Source of the DNA: Streptomyces thinghirensis
GTDB taxonomy: Bacteria; Actinomycetota; Actinomycetia; Streptomycetales; Streptomycetaceae
Assembly (NCBI GenBank): GCA_021502835.1
Contig: JAKFGP010000032.1
Location: forward strand, 1-64,000
DNA: 64,000 nucleotides
Direction: 5' to 3'
Part shown: positions 32,073-40,541 of the stretch, piece after piece
How the letters are laid out: every line of letters begins with the position of its first letter
Position numbering within the stretch: the first letter of the stretch is position 1
Program-made: the position numbers and the translations under genes
Notes under the pieces: model-generated
Told to the model about the DNA's origin: nothing
Seen by the model: the letters and a program-made list of their open reading frames with translations, nothing else
Database searches by the model: none

Positions 32073-33601
32073 GGGTGCGTGGACTCCCTGTACTCGATGG
32101 GCACGACGGCCGACCGCCCCACGAGCGCGGGCCCGTCGCCGGGGGCCGTGTGTGCCCCCGGGCGTCCGCCCGTCGCCGAGGAGGTCGTCGTACACCGCCG
32201 TGATCGCCGCGGCCGTGTGCCGTACGTCGTGCGTGGACAGGACGTGCGCGCGCCCCCGGCGGCCGATCGACGCGCGCAGTGGAGCGTCGAGCAGCAGCCC
32301 GCTGACCGCGTCGGCCAGCGCCTCCGCGTCCATGGGCGGCACCAGGCAGTGCGGCACGAGAGCGGGTGGCAGGCCCTCGCGGGCACCGTCCACGTCGGTC
32401 ACCACCACGGCCCGCCCACAGGCCATGGCCTCCAGCGGCGCCAGCGCCATGCCCTCCCACCGGGACGGCAGAACGACCAGGTCGGCGGCCCGGTACCAGG
32501 GCCGGACATCGGCGACGGCGCCCACGAACAGCACGGCCGCGGGGGCGCGTTCACCGGGGCGGGCCTGGTCCGTCGAGTGGTGCTGGGCCGGGTGCGTTGC
32601 GTGGTCGCCGGGATCCGGGGCCGGGTGGTGGCCTCCGGGCCGGCCCGGGTTCGTCGCGTGGGCGTGGGGTCGGCCCAGTTTCGTCGCGTGGCCGTGGGAC
32701 CGGTCCGGGTTCGTCGCGTGGCCACGGGGTCCCGGGGCCAGGTGGTGGCCGTCGGGCCGGGTCCGGGGCGGGCCGTCGTCGAGGAGTCCGTATCCGTACG
32801 CCGAGGCGTGATCGGCGAGCCGCGCGTGGTCCGGGCCTTCGCCGACCAGCACCAGCCGGGCGTCCGGGACCCGCGCGAGGACCGACTTCCAGGCGGTCAG
32901 CAGGACGTCCTGCCCCCTTCTGCCGGCACAGCCGCCCCACACAGACCACCAGCGGGCCGTGCCCGTCGGCGCCGGGCGGGAGCCGTACGCCGTCGACGGC
33001 CTCCACGCCACCGACGCCCATGTCACCCACGTCGCCCGAACGCTCCACGGCGTCCGAGCCGAAGCGGTCGAGGTCGATGCCGTTCGGGATCACCGCCCAC
33101 CGCCCGCGGATCCGGCTCCGCACCCCCCGCAGCCGCTCCGCCTCGCTCACGCACACCGTCCGCGCCGCCCACCGCGCACCCCCCACCGCTCCCAGCCGAG
33201 CGCGAGCGCCGCCCCGGCCCCGCCGACCGCCTCGAACGACCAGGCGTGCGGCTGGAAAACGGTCGGGACCCGGCCGCGTACGGCGAGCCGGGCCGCGAGA
33301 CCGGCCTTCGCGCTGTGCGCGTGCACCAGGTCGGGCCGCACGTCCTCGATCACACGGGCGAGCCGCCGTACCTCCGACACCAGCGCCGGACCCGGCGACC
33401 GCGTCGCCGGCCAGTGCCGCACGTCGGCGCCCAGCGCCCGGAGCCCGGCCGCGAGGCCCCCTCGGGACAGGCGACCGCGACGCGAAGCCCGGCGGCGAGC
33501 TGAGCCCGCGTCAGGTCCGACACGACACGGGCGACCCCGCCGTCCACCGGCTGGGTGACATGCAGAACCCGTGGCCGGGAGTCGGTCGGTGGCAGGTGCA
33601 T
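32069..33601 (-). CDS. Glycosyltransferase, GT4 family, with a His-rich repeat insert
   Basis: First gene of the operon, about 510 residues. The N-terminal domain begins PRVLHVTQPVDGGVARVVSD and contains DLVHAHSAKAGLAARLAVRG and VFQPHAWSFEAVGG. VSEAERLRGV and AVIPNGIDLDRF form the linker. The donor domain has VCVGRLCRQKGQDVLLTAWK, LVLVGEGPDHARLADHASAY and DLVVLPSRWEGMALAPLEAM. Between these last two lies an insert of about 60 residues built from degenerate 10-residue His/Pro/Asn repeats, absent from usual GT4 enzymes. The start ATG at 33601 has GAGGAAA upstream. Indels lie near 33460, 33175, 32925 and 32150. It overlaps the sugar transferase start. Confidence 0.85.
32575..32745. repeat. 30-bp degenerate tandem repeat inside the glycosyltransferase
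   Basis: A unit close to CGGNCCGGGTTCGTCGCGTG recurs at 32641, 32671 and 32701, with weaker copies either side (period 30 bp). On the coding strand it gives 10-residue units such as GHATNPDRSH, GHATKLGRPH and AHATNPGRPG. Confidence 0.8.
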
Positions 33602-33991
33602 ACGCGTTTCCTCGCTCACGGAAAATGCTCGGGACGGGCGTGAACGCGTCTCACCGCAGGGCGTCGGCCGCGACGCGGCGTACGCCGGCGCACGCCGCGT
33701 CCTGCTGGGAAACGAGCCGGAAGGCCGACTGGTCACCGCCACGTTCGGAGCTCTCGGAGAGTGCCCTCGGCCGATGTCCCGCAGTGGTGCAACCGGGATG
33801 TGTCGGATGGTGTGCGACTCTAGCCGCTATCCGTACTAATGCGGTGAAACCGGGTAAGTGTGTTGGATTCGTGAACGCCGCTCTCCGGCGAGATCACTCC
33901 TTTGGCGGCACAACTCACGTGCGCGCCACGCGTTGACACTGCGCCGGGCACCCGCCCGGATGTTTGTGTCAACCCCAAGGAGCACTTCTCC
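33602..33991. other. Divergent promoter region, exopolysaccharide operon / chpF
   Basis: No gene seen in 390 bp. The sequence from 33820 to 33930 is notably AT-rich for this DNA. A BldN-like promoter for chpF lies at 33909-33936. The leftward operon promoter should lie between 33602 and about 33800, where an imperfect inverted repeat GGCGTACGCC/GGCGCACGCC (33675-33695) is visible. Confidence 0.55.
33909..33936 (+). promoter_or_regulatory. Sigma-BldN-like promoter of chpF
   Basis: CACAAC at 33909-33914, exactly 16 bp, then a perfect CGTTGA at 33931-33936. Consensus is CGTAAC-N16-CGTTGA. The chpF start lies 56 bp downstream. Confidence 0.65.
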
Positions 33992-34233
33992 ATGTCGCGT
34001 ATCGCGAAGGGCCTGGCCCTGACCTCCGTCGCCGCCGCCGCCGGTGGCGGGCACCGCCGGTGTCGCCGCTGCCGACGCCGGCGCGCGGGCCGCCGCCGCT
34101 CACTCCCCGGGTGTCCTGTCCCGGCAACGTGCTGCAGGTTCCGGTCCACATCCCGGTCAACGTCTGCGGCAACACCGTCGACATCATCGGCCTGCTGAAC
34201 CCGGCGTTCGGCAACGAGTGCGAGAACGACTGA
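33992..34233 (+). CDS. chpF: Short chaplin, ChpF by position
   Basis: Secreted chaplin of about 80 residues. It starts MSRIAKGLALTSVAAAA and after repair near 34045 continues AGTAGVAAADAGARAAAAHS. A second repair near 34115 gives the chaplin domain: SPGVLSGNVLQVPVHIPVN, VCGNTVDIIGLLNPAFGNEC and a final END. The two cysteines are present. AAGGAG lies nine bases before the ATG, and a BldN-type promoter is upstream. By gene order relative to melC1/melC2 and chpG it corresponds to ChpF of S. coelicolor as I recall. It contributes to the hydrophobic amyloid sheath of aerial hyphae. Confidence 0.88.
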
Positions 34234-34369
34234 TCGTCGGCTCGAAACCCTTGCGCCGGCCGTCCGTACCGCGGTTCATCCGCGAGCGGGCGGCCGGTTC
34301 GCGTTGCCGCACGGACGGCGGTGTGCTGCCCCGAATGGGGGGTGCGGGCGCCGACACGGCCGGAAGACC

Positions 34370-34398
34370 TTGACAGGGGCGTCTCACCAGGCAGGATG
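34370..34398 (+). promoter_or_regulatory. Vegetative-type promoter
   Basis: TTGACA at 34370-34375 with CAGGAT/AGGATG 16-17 bp downstream. It lies about 110 bp before the secreted-protein gene at 34511. Confidence 0.5.
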
Positions 34399-34510
34399 CC
34401 GGAACGGGGAAAGGTGACCGAGGTGCGTACGGTCGCCGCTCGGTTGCAGAGCGCCACGGGCGCTTCCACGGTGGGCACAAGATCCGACGCACCACCGAAA
34501 GGAACCCCCA

Positions 34511-35287
34511 TGCGTCTGCCCGCTCGGCGAATCGCCACCACCGCTCTCACCGCCGGCCTTCTGATCGGTCTCCTCCGGACCGGTGGTGATGGCGGCGGAT
34601 GGCGAATCGGTCCGGGAACGCACCCACGCGGCGTCCCACGCACCCTCCCCGACGTGGCCGAACTGCAGAGCCAGGTCGGCAGCCTGGCCGGCCTGGGCGG
34701 AGTGCTCACGCCGGTCACCGACCTGCTCAACGCCGTCCTCAAGGCCGACAACGGCCAGCTCTCCGCCACGGACGCGGACAAGCTCGCCGCCGCCGTCAAG
34801 GACGCCCTCGCCAAGGCCGACGCGGCGGACGCCGGCACACCGACGACGCGGCGACCACCCCGGGCACGACCACGCCCGGCACCACCACCCCCGGCACGAG
34901 CACCCCGGCCCAGCCGCCGGTCGTGACCGCGCCGGACGCCGAGACGCCGGTCACGCTGCCGGCACCCGTCGTGGCACAGGGCAGCGACGAGACCGCGGCG
35001 GCGGCCGACCTGGCCGCCCAGTCGTACGCCGCCCTGCAGAAGCAGATCGACGCCCTGGTCGAGGCCGCCACCTCCGGCACCGCCGAACAGGTGAGCCCGG
35101 CCGTCGAGGACGTGGTGACCGGCGTCGTCAACGTCGTCGCCGCCACCCTGGTCGGCAGCGGTCTGCCGCCGCCGACCTGGCCCAATCTGCCCGCACTGCC
35201 GGCCGCGCCGGAAGCCACCACGCCGGAGGTCGCCGCGCCGGAAGCGCCCGGTAACGGGCGAGCCCGCTGCCGGCCAACCCCTCCTGA
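34511..35287 (+). CDS. Secreted protein of unknown function with Thr/Pro linker
   Basis: I do not recognise a family. A signal peptide (MRLPARRIATTALTAGLLIG) is followed, after repairs near 34580 and 34640, by PLPDVAELQSQVGSLAGLGG, VLTPVTDLLNAVLKADNGQL and SATDADKLAAAVKDALAKAD, an amphipathic helical stretch. A linker with TPGTTTPGTT repeats leads to a second helical part (AAQSYAALQKQIDALVEAAT, VSPAVEDVVTGVVNVVAATL). The end is uncertain: raw frames stop at 35254 or 35287, both before the strong hairpin at 35311. AAAGGAA lies upstream of the ATG. Its place among chaplin and tyrosinase genes suggests an extracellular, development-linked role. Confidence 0.7.
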
Positions 35288-35310
35288 CGCCCACGGCGTC
35301 CGCGTTCCAG

Positions 35311-35345
35311 GCCGTCGCGCCATCCCTCACGGGTGGCGCGACGGC
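35311..35345. terminator. Strong terminator
   Basis: A 15-bp stem (GCCGTCGCGCCATCC with GGGTGGCGCGACGGC, one G-U wobble) and a 5-nt loop, ending the transcript of the preceding secreted-protein gene. Confidence 0.9.
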
Positions 35346-35496
35346 TGCTTCGCCATTCTCATTCCTTTCCTTTCCATTCGGCCCTCCGGAGATCTCATAT
35401 GTCTTCCGGACGCGGGGTTTCCGTGCCCGGTGCAGGTCGTTAGGCACGGCGTCAGCATTTCGTCCGGTGACACGAGTTGCCGAAGAAAGGAACACG

Positions 35497-35777
35497 ATGA
35501 AGTCCCTCAAGGCGCCGCTGTCGTCGCCGGGTCCCTGGTCGCTGCCGGCTCCGCCGCGCCCGCGTTCGCCTACGACGCCGCAGACATCACGCCCACCAGC
35601 CTCAACGGCGCCGTGAACGCGCTCACCTCGGAGCCCATCGACGTGATGCCGCTCGAAGCACCAGTCGGACGCGCTCGACACCGAGAACAAGGACTCGTGC
35701 TGCACACCGTGAAGGGCGCGACCACCGACCTGAACTCCGAGGGCGGCCTGCTCGGCGGCCTCCCGCTGGGCGGCTGA
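35497..35777 (+). CDS. Small secreted protein, unknown function
   Basis: About 92 residues after two repairs. Signal peptide: MKSLKAA, then VVAGSLVAAGSAAPAFA. The mature part reads YDAADITPTSLNGAVNALTS, EPIDVMPLEHQSDALDTENK and DSVLHTVKGATTDLNSEGGL, ending LGGLPLGG. It has no cysteine and no repeat. The layout (signal peptide cut at AFA, about 70 mature residues, Gly-rich end) resembles the small secreted proteins made with chaplins. GAAAGGAA precedes the ATG. I cannot assign a family. Confidence 0.75.
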
Positions 35778-35836
35778 ACCACCCGTCCCGCCTTATCACC
35801 GTTCTTCTCGCATTCTCGAAAGGGACCGTGCCTGAA

Positions 35837-36354
35837 ATGGAGTCGACCACCAGACAGACCCTGGCCGCCGTCGTCACCGGTGTGGCGGCCGCCGTGGGCG
35901 TAGCCGCGACCCCCGCCGCCGCGGCCGGCGCGATCCCCGTGCCGGTGCCGCTGGGCGGCGCGGAGACGGCCCTCGGCATGGAGCTGCCCGAGGTGGCCGG
36001 CGAGCTGCCCGTGCCGACGGCCGGCGCGCCCGAGGGCCGCGCGGTACGTCGAGGGCCGGCTGCTGCCCGAGCGGACCGCTTCCGCAGTTGCCGGTGCACG
36101 GCGGGCTGCCCGGCGCCGACCTGCGCCAGCCGCTGCCGCGCGTCCTCGGTGACGACTTCGACCACGCCGCCGTCGACGCCCCCCGCCGCCGGGCTGCGGA
36201 CGCTGGCCCCAGGCTTGTCCCTGGACGCCCCGCTCACCGCGCCGAACCCCGACGCCCTCGGCCTGCCGACGGCCAAGCTCCCGCAGGCCGGGCTGCTGGC
36301 CCCGGCCGTCAGACGGTTCCCGTGGCCGGCCTGGGCGTCGGGCCGGGGCTGTAG
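35837..36354 (+). CDS. Secreted Pro/Leu-rich protein, unknown function
   Basis: About 172 residues. The N-terminus MESTTRQTLAAVVTGVAAAV leads to a signal peptide cut near ATPAAAAG. The mature part is rich in Pro, Leu and Gly with short recurring segments: IPVPVPLGGAETALGMELPE, then LPQLPVHGGLPGADLRQPLP, RVLGDDFDHAAVDA, LAPGLSLDAPLTAPNPDALG and a final VPVAGLGVGPGL. Indels near 36045, 36075, 36190 and 36305 break it. The GTG at 35828 is an alternative start. It lies 59 bp behind the preceding small secreted gene, so the two are probably co-transcribed. No family recognised. Confidence 0.65.
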
Positions 36355-36466
36355 CCCGTCGCGGCACAGGTGCGGCCCGTGCTCCGACTGGCCCTGGGAG
36401 CGGTGACCGCTGAGCCCGCCGACCGGTTGGCGGTGCGGACCACCGGAACCGGACGAGGAGCGAGCC

Positions 36467-37049
36467 ATGGTCGTCAACGCGGGCGGAGCAGCGAGCGACG
36501 CGGAGCAGCAGCGGGATCACCAGCGTGATCACCAGGGGGAGGGCCCGGCGAGAGTCGGGCCGGCGGTCGGCACCCGGCGGCAGCTGATGAGAGGGCTGCT
36601 CGCCCCGGCCCTCGCCGTGACGCTCGCCCCCTGGTCGCCGCCTCCCGGCCCTCCCAGGCCACCACCGGGCACGGGCGGGGCCCGCGCCCGCCACCGGCAC
36701 GGCACTGGGCCCCGCGCGTCCCGAACCGCACGACGTCGAGTCGGCCGAGAGCACCTCGTTCGACGAGACCTACCGGGGCCGCCGCATCCGCGGCAGCCGG
36801 TCCCGCATGCGGGCCGGGCCGTCGGTGCCGGCACCTGGCACGTCACCGTGGACGGCCGCCCGCTGCACCCTGATGCGCCGGGCCGGCGGCAGCTGGCTGA
36901 GCATGATCGACCACTACCGGTCGTACCCCCCCCCCTCGCCGCGGCCCGCGGTACCGTCGACGAACTCGGCCCCCGGCGGAGCACCTGCGCGACACGCCGG
37001 CCGCCGCCGGCCAGGACCACTCCGGGGGAGCCATGGCGTACACGCGTAA
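36467..37049 (+). CDS. melC1: Tyrosinase copper chaperone/cofactor MelC1
   Basis: Trans-activator that loads copper into apo-tyrosinase and carries it through the Tat pathway. The repaired protein is about 193 residues. The N-terminus has a long polar extension (NAGGAASDAEQQRDHQRDHQ) before a twin-arginine signal, GTRRQLMRGLLAPALAVTLA. The conserved core includes FDETYRGRRIRG, WHVTVDGRPLHLMRRAGGSW and LSMIDHYRSYPTPLAAARGT. At least five indels occur. The stop (TAA, 37047-37049, frame ending HGVHA) overlaps the melC2 start by 17 bp. The ATG at 36467 has GACGAGGAG seven bases upstream. Confidence 0.88.
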
Positions 37050-37900
37050 GGACGTCAGCGCGCTGACCCGCACCGAGAAGCGACGGTTCGTCAAGGCGCT
37101 GCTGGAGATCAAACGGCGTGGCGAGTACGACGAGTTCGTGCGCACCCACATCGAGTACTACGTCTCCGACGGCGAGGACGGACTGCGTACGGCGCACATG
37201 GCGCCGTCCTTCCTGCCCTGGCACCGCAGGTTCCTGCTGGACCTGGAGGAGGCGCTGCGCCGGGTCGACTCGTCGGTCACCGTGCCGTACTGGGACTGGA
37301 CGAAGGGACGCACCACCACCTCCGCGCCCTGGACCGCCGACCTCCTCGGCGGCACCGGCGGAACGCGCTCACACCACCGGGTCACCACCGGGCCGTTCGC
37401 CCACGCGGAGGCAACTGGACCCTCAAGGAGAACGTCACCGACACCGAGTACCTCACCCGGGACCTCGGCCGGGCCGAGGATCCCATCGCGCTGCCCACCA
37501 AGAGCGACCTGGAATGGGCGCTCTACGACCCGGCGTACGACACCGCGCCCTGGGACTCCACGGTCCGCAAGGGTTTCCGGAACAAGCTGGAGGGCTGGGG
37601 GACCGGCCGGGGCAGCGTCTCCTGGCGCAACCACAACCGTGTGCACCGCTGGGTCGGCGGGGGCCATGGTCGGCGGCGCGTCCGTCAACGACCCGGTGTT
37701 CTGGCTGCACCACGCCTTCGTCGACCTCCAGTGGTCCCGCTGGCAGGCCCGGCACCGCGGCGCCCGCTACCAGCCCGCCGAGCCGCCGGGCCGGGGCAGC
37801 GCGCAGCGCGGACGGATCGTCGCACGGCACGAGAGGCTGCCGCCGTGGACGTGACCCGGACGAGTTGGAGGACCACAGCCGGATCTACCGGTACGGCTAG
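37033..37900 (+). CDS. melC2: Tyrosinase MelC2
   Basis: Type-3 dicopper monooxygenase that hydroxylates monophenols and oxidises diphenols to quinones, the first steps of melanin. About 288 residues. The start MAYTRKDVSALTRTEKRRFV lacks a signal peptide, as expected for a protein exported with MelC1. CuA region: THIEYYV and HMAPSFLPWHRRFLLDLEEA. CuB region: SVSWRNHNRVHRWVGG and FWLHHAFVDLQWSRWQ. It ends PDELEDHSRIYRYG. Indels lie near 37365, 37410, 37668 and 37850. The 17-bp overlap with melC1 implies translational coupling. The order melC1-melC2-chpG (convergent) matches S. coelicolor as I recall. Confidence 0.93.
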
Positions 37901-37980
37901 CGACCGGCCCCCGAGCGGTCGGCGCGGACACGGGGAGCGCCCGGCCGGGACGGCCGAGGCTCTCCTGACGCCTACGGGAC

Positions 37981-38298
37981 TCAGCCGCCGTAGCCGCCGT
38001 TCTCGCCGTCCTCGTTCTTGCCGTCCTCGCCGTGCTTGTCGCTCTCGTCCTTCTTGTCGTCGTCGCCGTTTTCGCAGGCGTTGCCGGAGGCCGGGTTCAG
38101 CAGACCGATCACGTTGATCGTGTTGCCGCAGACGTTGACCGGCGTTGACCGGGACCTGGACGACGTTGCCGGACAGGACACCGGGCGAGCCGACGGCCGC
38201 GCCTCGGCGTCCGCGTCCGCCATGGCCAGGCCGGTGCCGCTGAGCACTACAGCGCCGGCGCCGAGTACGACGCCGGCGGCCTTCGCGATGCGAGACAT
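37981..38298 (-). CDS. chpG: Short chaplin with charged C-terminal tail, ChpG by position
   Basis: Secreted chaplin of about 105 residues. Signal peptide: MSRIAKAAGVVLGAGAVVLS then GTGLAMADADAE. Two compensating indels (near 38200 and 38145) scramble the first half of the domain; repaired it reads AAVGSPGVLSGNVVQVPVN. The second half is intact: PVNVCGNTINVIGLLNPASG then NACENG. Unlike the other short chaplins it continues for about 30 residues in a very hydrophilic tail: DDDKKDESDKHGEDGKNEDG ending ENGGYGG. The start ATG at 38298 has AAGGAGA upstream. It is convergent with melC2. Confidence 0.88.
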   Translation of the reverse strand: MSRIAKAAGVVLGAGAVVLSGTGLAMADADAEARPSARPVSCPATSSRSRSTPVNVCGNTINVIGLLNPASGNACENGDDDKKDESDKHGEDGKNEDGENGGYGG

Positions 38299-38356
38299 CA
38301 CGTTCTCCTTCTGACTCGGGGAGCACGGCGGCAGGACGCGCCACCGCACTGCCGGT

Positions 38357-38386
38357 CCAACGCAGCAGGTCGCGAAGGGGGTTACG
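38357..38386 (-). promoter_or_regulatory. Sigma-BldN-like promoter of chpG
   Basis: On the minus strand: a perfect CGTAAC (38386-38381), an 18-bp spacer with a G/C run, then CGTTGG (38362-38357). The consensus spacer is 16, so the spacing is off by two; the run may contain insertion errors. It lies 59 bp before the chpG start. Confidence 0.5.
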
Positions 38387-38491
38387 CGGGAGGAATGTGA
38401 GGGATCACCCTTTTGAACAGAAGGGTGGAGCAGGGCGTCGCGGGGCGGAAAATGGCTCCGCTCCGCGCCGGGTGTCCACTAGCCTCCGGGC

Positions 38492-39134
38492 ATGGCTAAC
38501 GACCCATCCGACCGGTCCATGCAAACGCCGGAGCCGTCCGCGCCGTCCGACCCGTCGACGCAGTCCGCGCTGTCCGCACTGCCCGGCCTGTTCGCCGGGC
38601 GAGGGGGGCCGGGTGCGGGCCTTCGCGGCCGCGGCCCTGGGGGCGGGCAGCCCCGCGCAGGTGGCGGAGACGGCCGGCCTGTCCTCCAGGACACGGCCGC
38701 CGCGCTGCGCCGGCTGCGGGAGCAGGGGGCGTGGTGACGTACGGGGACGGCGGTGAACTCGTCGTCGCCCACGACCGCTTCAGGGACCTGGCCCGCGCGG
38801 GCCGGCCGACGGCGGCTACCGGGAATCCCGGGGCGGGTGACGACGACCGCGCGGCCGGCATGATCGTGCGGACCTTCGTCAAGGACGGGCGACTGGTCCG
38901 CCTCCCCGCGCGCTGGACACGCAAGAAGGTGGTGTTGCGGCACATCGCCGAGCAGACCTTCGAGCCCGGCGTGGAGTGCCCGAGCGCACCGTCGACGAGA
39001 AGCTCCGGCCGTGGTGCGAGGACGGCGACGTCGACCATGTGACGCTCCGGCGCCACCTGGTGGACCTCGACCACCTGCGCCGGGCGGCGGAACCTACTGG
39101 CGCCCGGCGGAGTCCGCCCGGGAGGATCGCCTGA
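38492..39134 (+). CDS. DUF2087-domain protein, probable regulator
   Basis: About 210 residues. A Ser/Pro-rich N-terminus (MANDPSDRSMQTPEPSAPSD) precedes, after repair near 38615, a winged-helix-like region (RVRAFAAAALGAGSPAQVAE, TAALRRLREQGVVTYGDG). The C-terminal DUF2087 domain is FVKDGRLVRLPARWTRKKVV, LRHIAEQTFEPGVE and WCEDGDVDHVTLRRHLVDLD with a terminal YWRP. Such proteins are usually annotated as transcriptional regulators, but no effector is known to me. The stop is uncertain because of an indel near 39090; I place it at the TGA at 39132-39134, which overlaps the convergent dehydrogenase by about 40 bp. Confidence 0.75.
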
Positions 39135-40097
39135 GCGTCCGACGCCGGGGGCACGGGCAGACGGCGTACGGGGGAGCCCGCGAGGTAGGCCCGGATCGCC
39201 TCGACCGCCTGCCCGTAGTACGTGGCGTAGTTGGCGCGTGAGACGTAGCCCAGGTGCGGCGTCGCGAGCAGGCGCAGGGCGGTGCGCATCGGGTGGCCGA
39301 CGGGCAGCGGCTCGGTGTCGAGACGTCCACGCCCGCACCCGCGATCCGGCCCTCGTGCAGCGCGGCGAGCAAGGGCGTCCTGGTCGACGATGGCCGCGCG
39401 CGACGTGTTGACCAGGTAGGCCGTCGGCTTGAGCAGGGCCAGCTCGGCGGGACCGAGCAGGCCGCGGGTGCGGTCGCCGAGGGCCAGGTGGACGGAGACG
39501 AAGTCGGCCGTCGCGAGCAGTTCCTCCTTGGAGGGGGCGAGTTCGACGCCGACCTCGTCGGCACGCTCGGCGGTGAGGTTCTGGCTCCACGCGCTCACCC
39601 GCATGCCGAAGGCGAGGCCGACCCGCGCGCCACCCGGCCGCCGATCCTGCCGAGGCCCAGCAGTCCGAGGCGGCGCCCGTGCAGGTCGGCGCCCACCGTC
39701 TGCTGCCAGGGGCCGCCCTCGCGCAGCGCGCGTTGCCCTCCTGGACGATGCCGCGGGCCAGGCCCAGCAGCAGGGCCCAGGTCAGTTCGACGGGCGGGGT
39801 CGAGGAGGAGGCCGTACCGCACACGGTGACGCCGTGGGCGTCTGCGGCGGCGTAGTCGATCACGCTGTTGCGCATGCCCGAGGCGACGATCAGTTTCAGC
39901 CGGGGCAGCCGGGCGATCAGTGACTCGGGGAAGGACACCCGCTCCCGCAGCGTGACCACGATGTCCACGTCGGCGAGCGCCTCGGCGAGGGCGTCCTCTT
40001 CGCCGAAATGAGTGTCGAAGGTCACGACATCCACGCCGTCCGCGACCGGGGACCAGTCGGCGATCTCGGTCGCCACCTGCTGGAAGTCGTCGAGCAC
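39094..40097 (-). CDS. D-2-hydroxyacid dehydrogenase family protein
   Basis: NAD(P)-dependent 2-hydroxyacid oxidoreductase of about 330 residues. The substrate domain opens LDDFQQVATEIADWSPVADG and has IVVTLRERVSFPESLIARLP. The nucleotide domain has GLLGLGRIGGRVA, FGMRVSAWSQNLTAERADEV, HLALGDRTRGLLGPAELALL and VNTSRAAIVDQDALLAALHE (catalytic Arg). GAGVDVFDTEPLP supplies the Glu and ATPHLGYVSRANYATYYGQA the His. Indels lie near 39735, 39632, 39375 and 39320. GTG at 40097 is the likely start. The end is uncertain (raw stop 39094). The substrate is not predictable. Confidence 0.85.
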
Positions 40098-40146
40098 CGC
40101 GCAGCGCCGGTCGCACGTCGTCCGGTCCCTCCCGCCAAACGGGCAG

Positions 40147-40220
40147 TGGCGCCCCCGGCAGGACTCGAACCTGCGGCCAAGCGCTGAAGGCGCCTGCTCT
40201 ATCCACTGAGCTACGGGGCC
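40147..40220 (-). tRNA. tRNA-Arg (probably UCU), with indels
   Basis: On the minus strand the gene shows TAGCTCAGTGGATAGAGCA (D arm), GCAGGTTCGAGTCCTGC (T arm) and an encoded CCA. The anticodon stems GGCGC and GCGCT are present, but the loop between them is five bases, CTTCA, not seven. Restoring the missing TA gives CTTCTAA, anticodon UCU. The 5' acceptor strand also lacks one C of its run. A functional tRNA cannot have a 5-nt anticodon loop, so I read both as sequencing errors. Confidence 0.85.
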
Positions 40221-40541
40221 TGGTGTGGTGGCCTCGGTCGTGGTGCCCGGGTGTTGGGCTGATCCGTGACGGTGCCGGGGACAAGGATAGGGCTCCCGGC
40301 TCCATGTCCCTGATGCTTCGCCTCCGTGGCTCGATGTGGAGGTTCGGTGAAGCGGTCCTGATAATCGCAGGCAGGTACGAATCGTGCATCGCTTTTGGCG
40401 TCTCGCGCATCGGGTGTTGTGCACTCGTTATGCCTGGACTGCCCTCACGTCCCAGTAGTCCCTTCCGTCCGGAGTGTCTGGTCGGCGCGCAGACATACTC
40501 ATATGCTTCAGAATTCCCCTAAAATTGGGCATTCTTCACAT
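40221..40541. other. Promoter region upstream of dynA
   Basis: No gene. The last 50 bases are AT-rich, with TAAAAT at 40520-40525 as a candidate -10 about 17 bases before the dynA start, so the transcript may be nearly leaderless. No clear -35 is visible. Confidence 0.5.

Noticed and set aside
31878..33503. A 541-codon open frame on the plus strand
   Set aside because: It is antisense to the GT4 glycosyltransferase and sugar transferase, low in complexity and without any motif.
34260..34318. Inverted repeat CCGTCCGT / ACGGACGG after chpF as a terminator
   Set aside because: Only an 8-bp stem with a 43-nt loop; too weak to list beside the clear hairpins elsewhere.
38496..40424. One long minus-strand frame spanning DUF2087, dehydrogenase and tRNA
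   Set aside because: It would translate through a tRNA gene and antisense to the DUF2087 gene. Only the dehydrogenase segment shows protein conservation.
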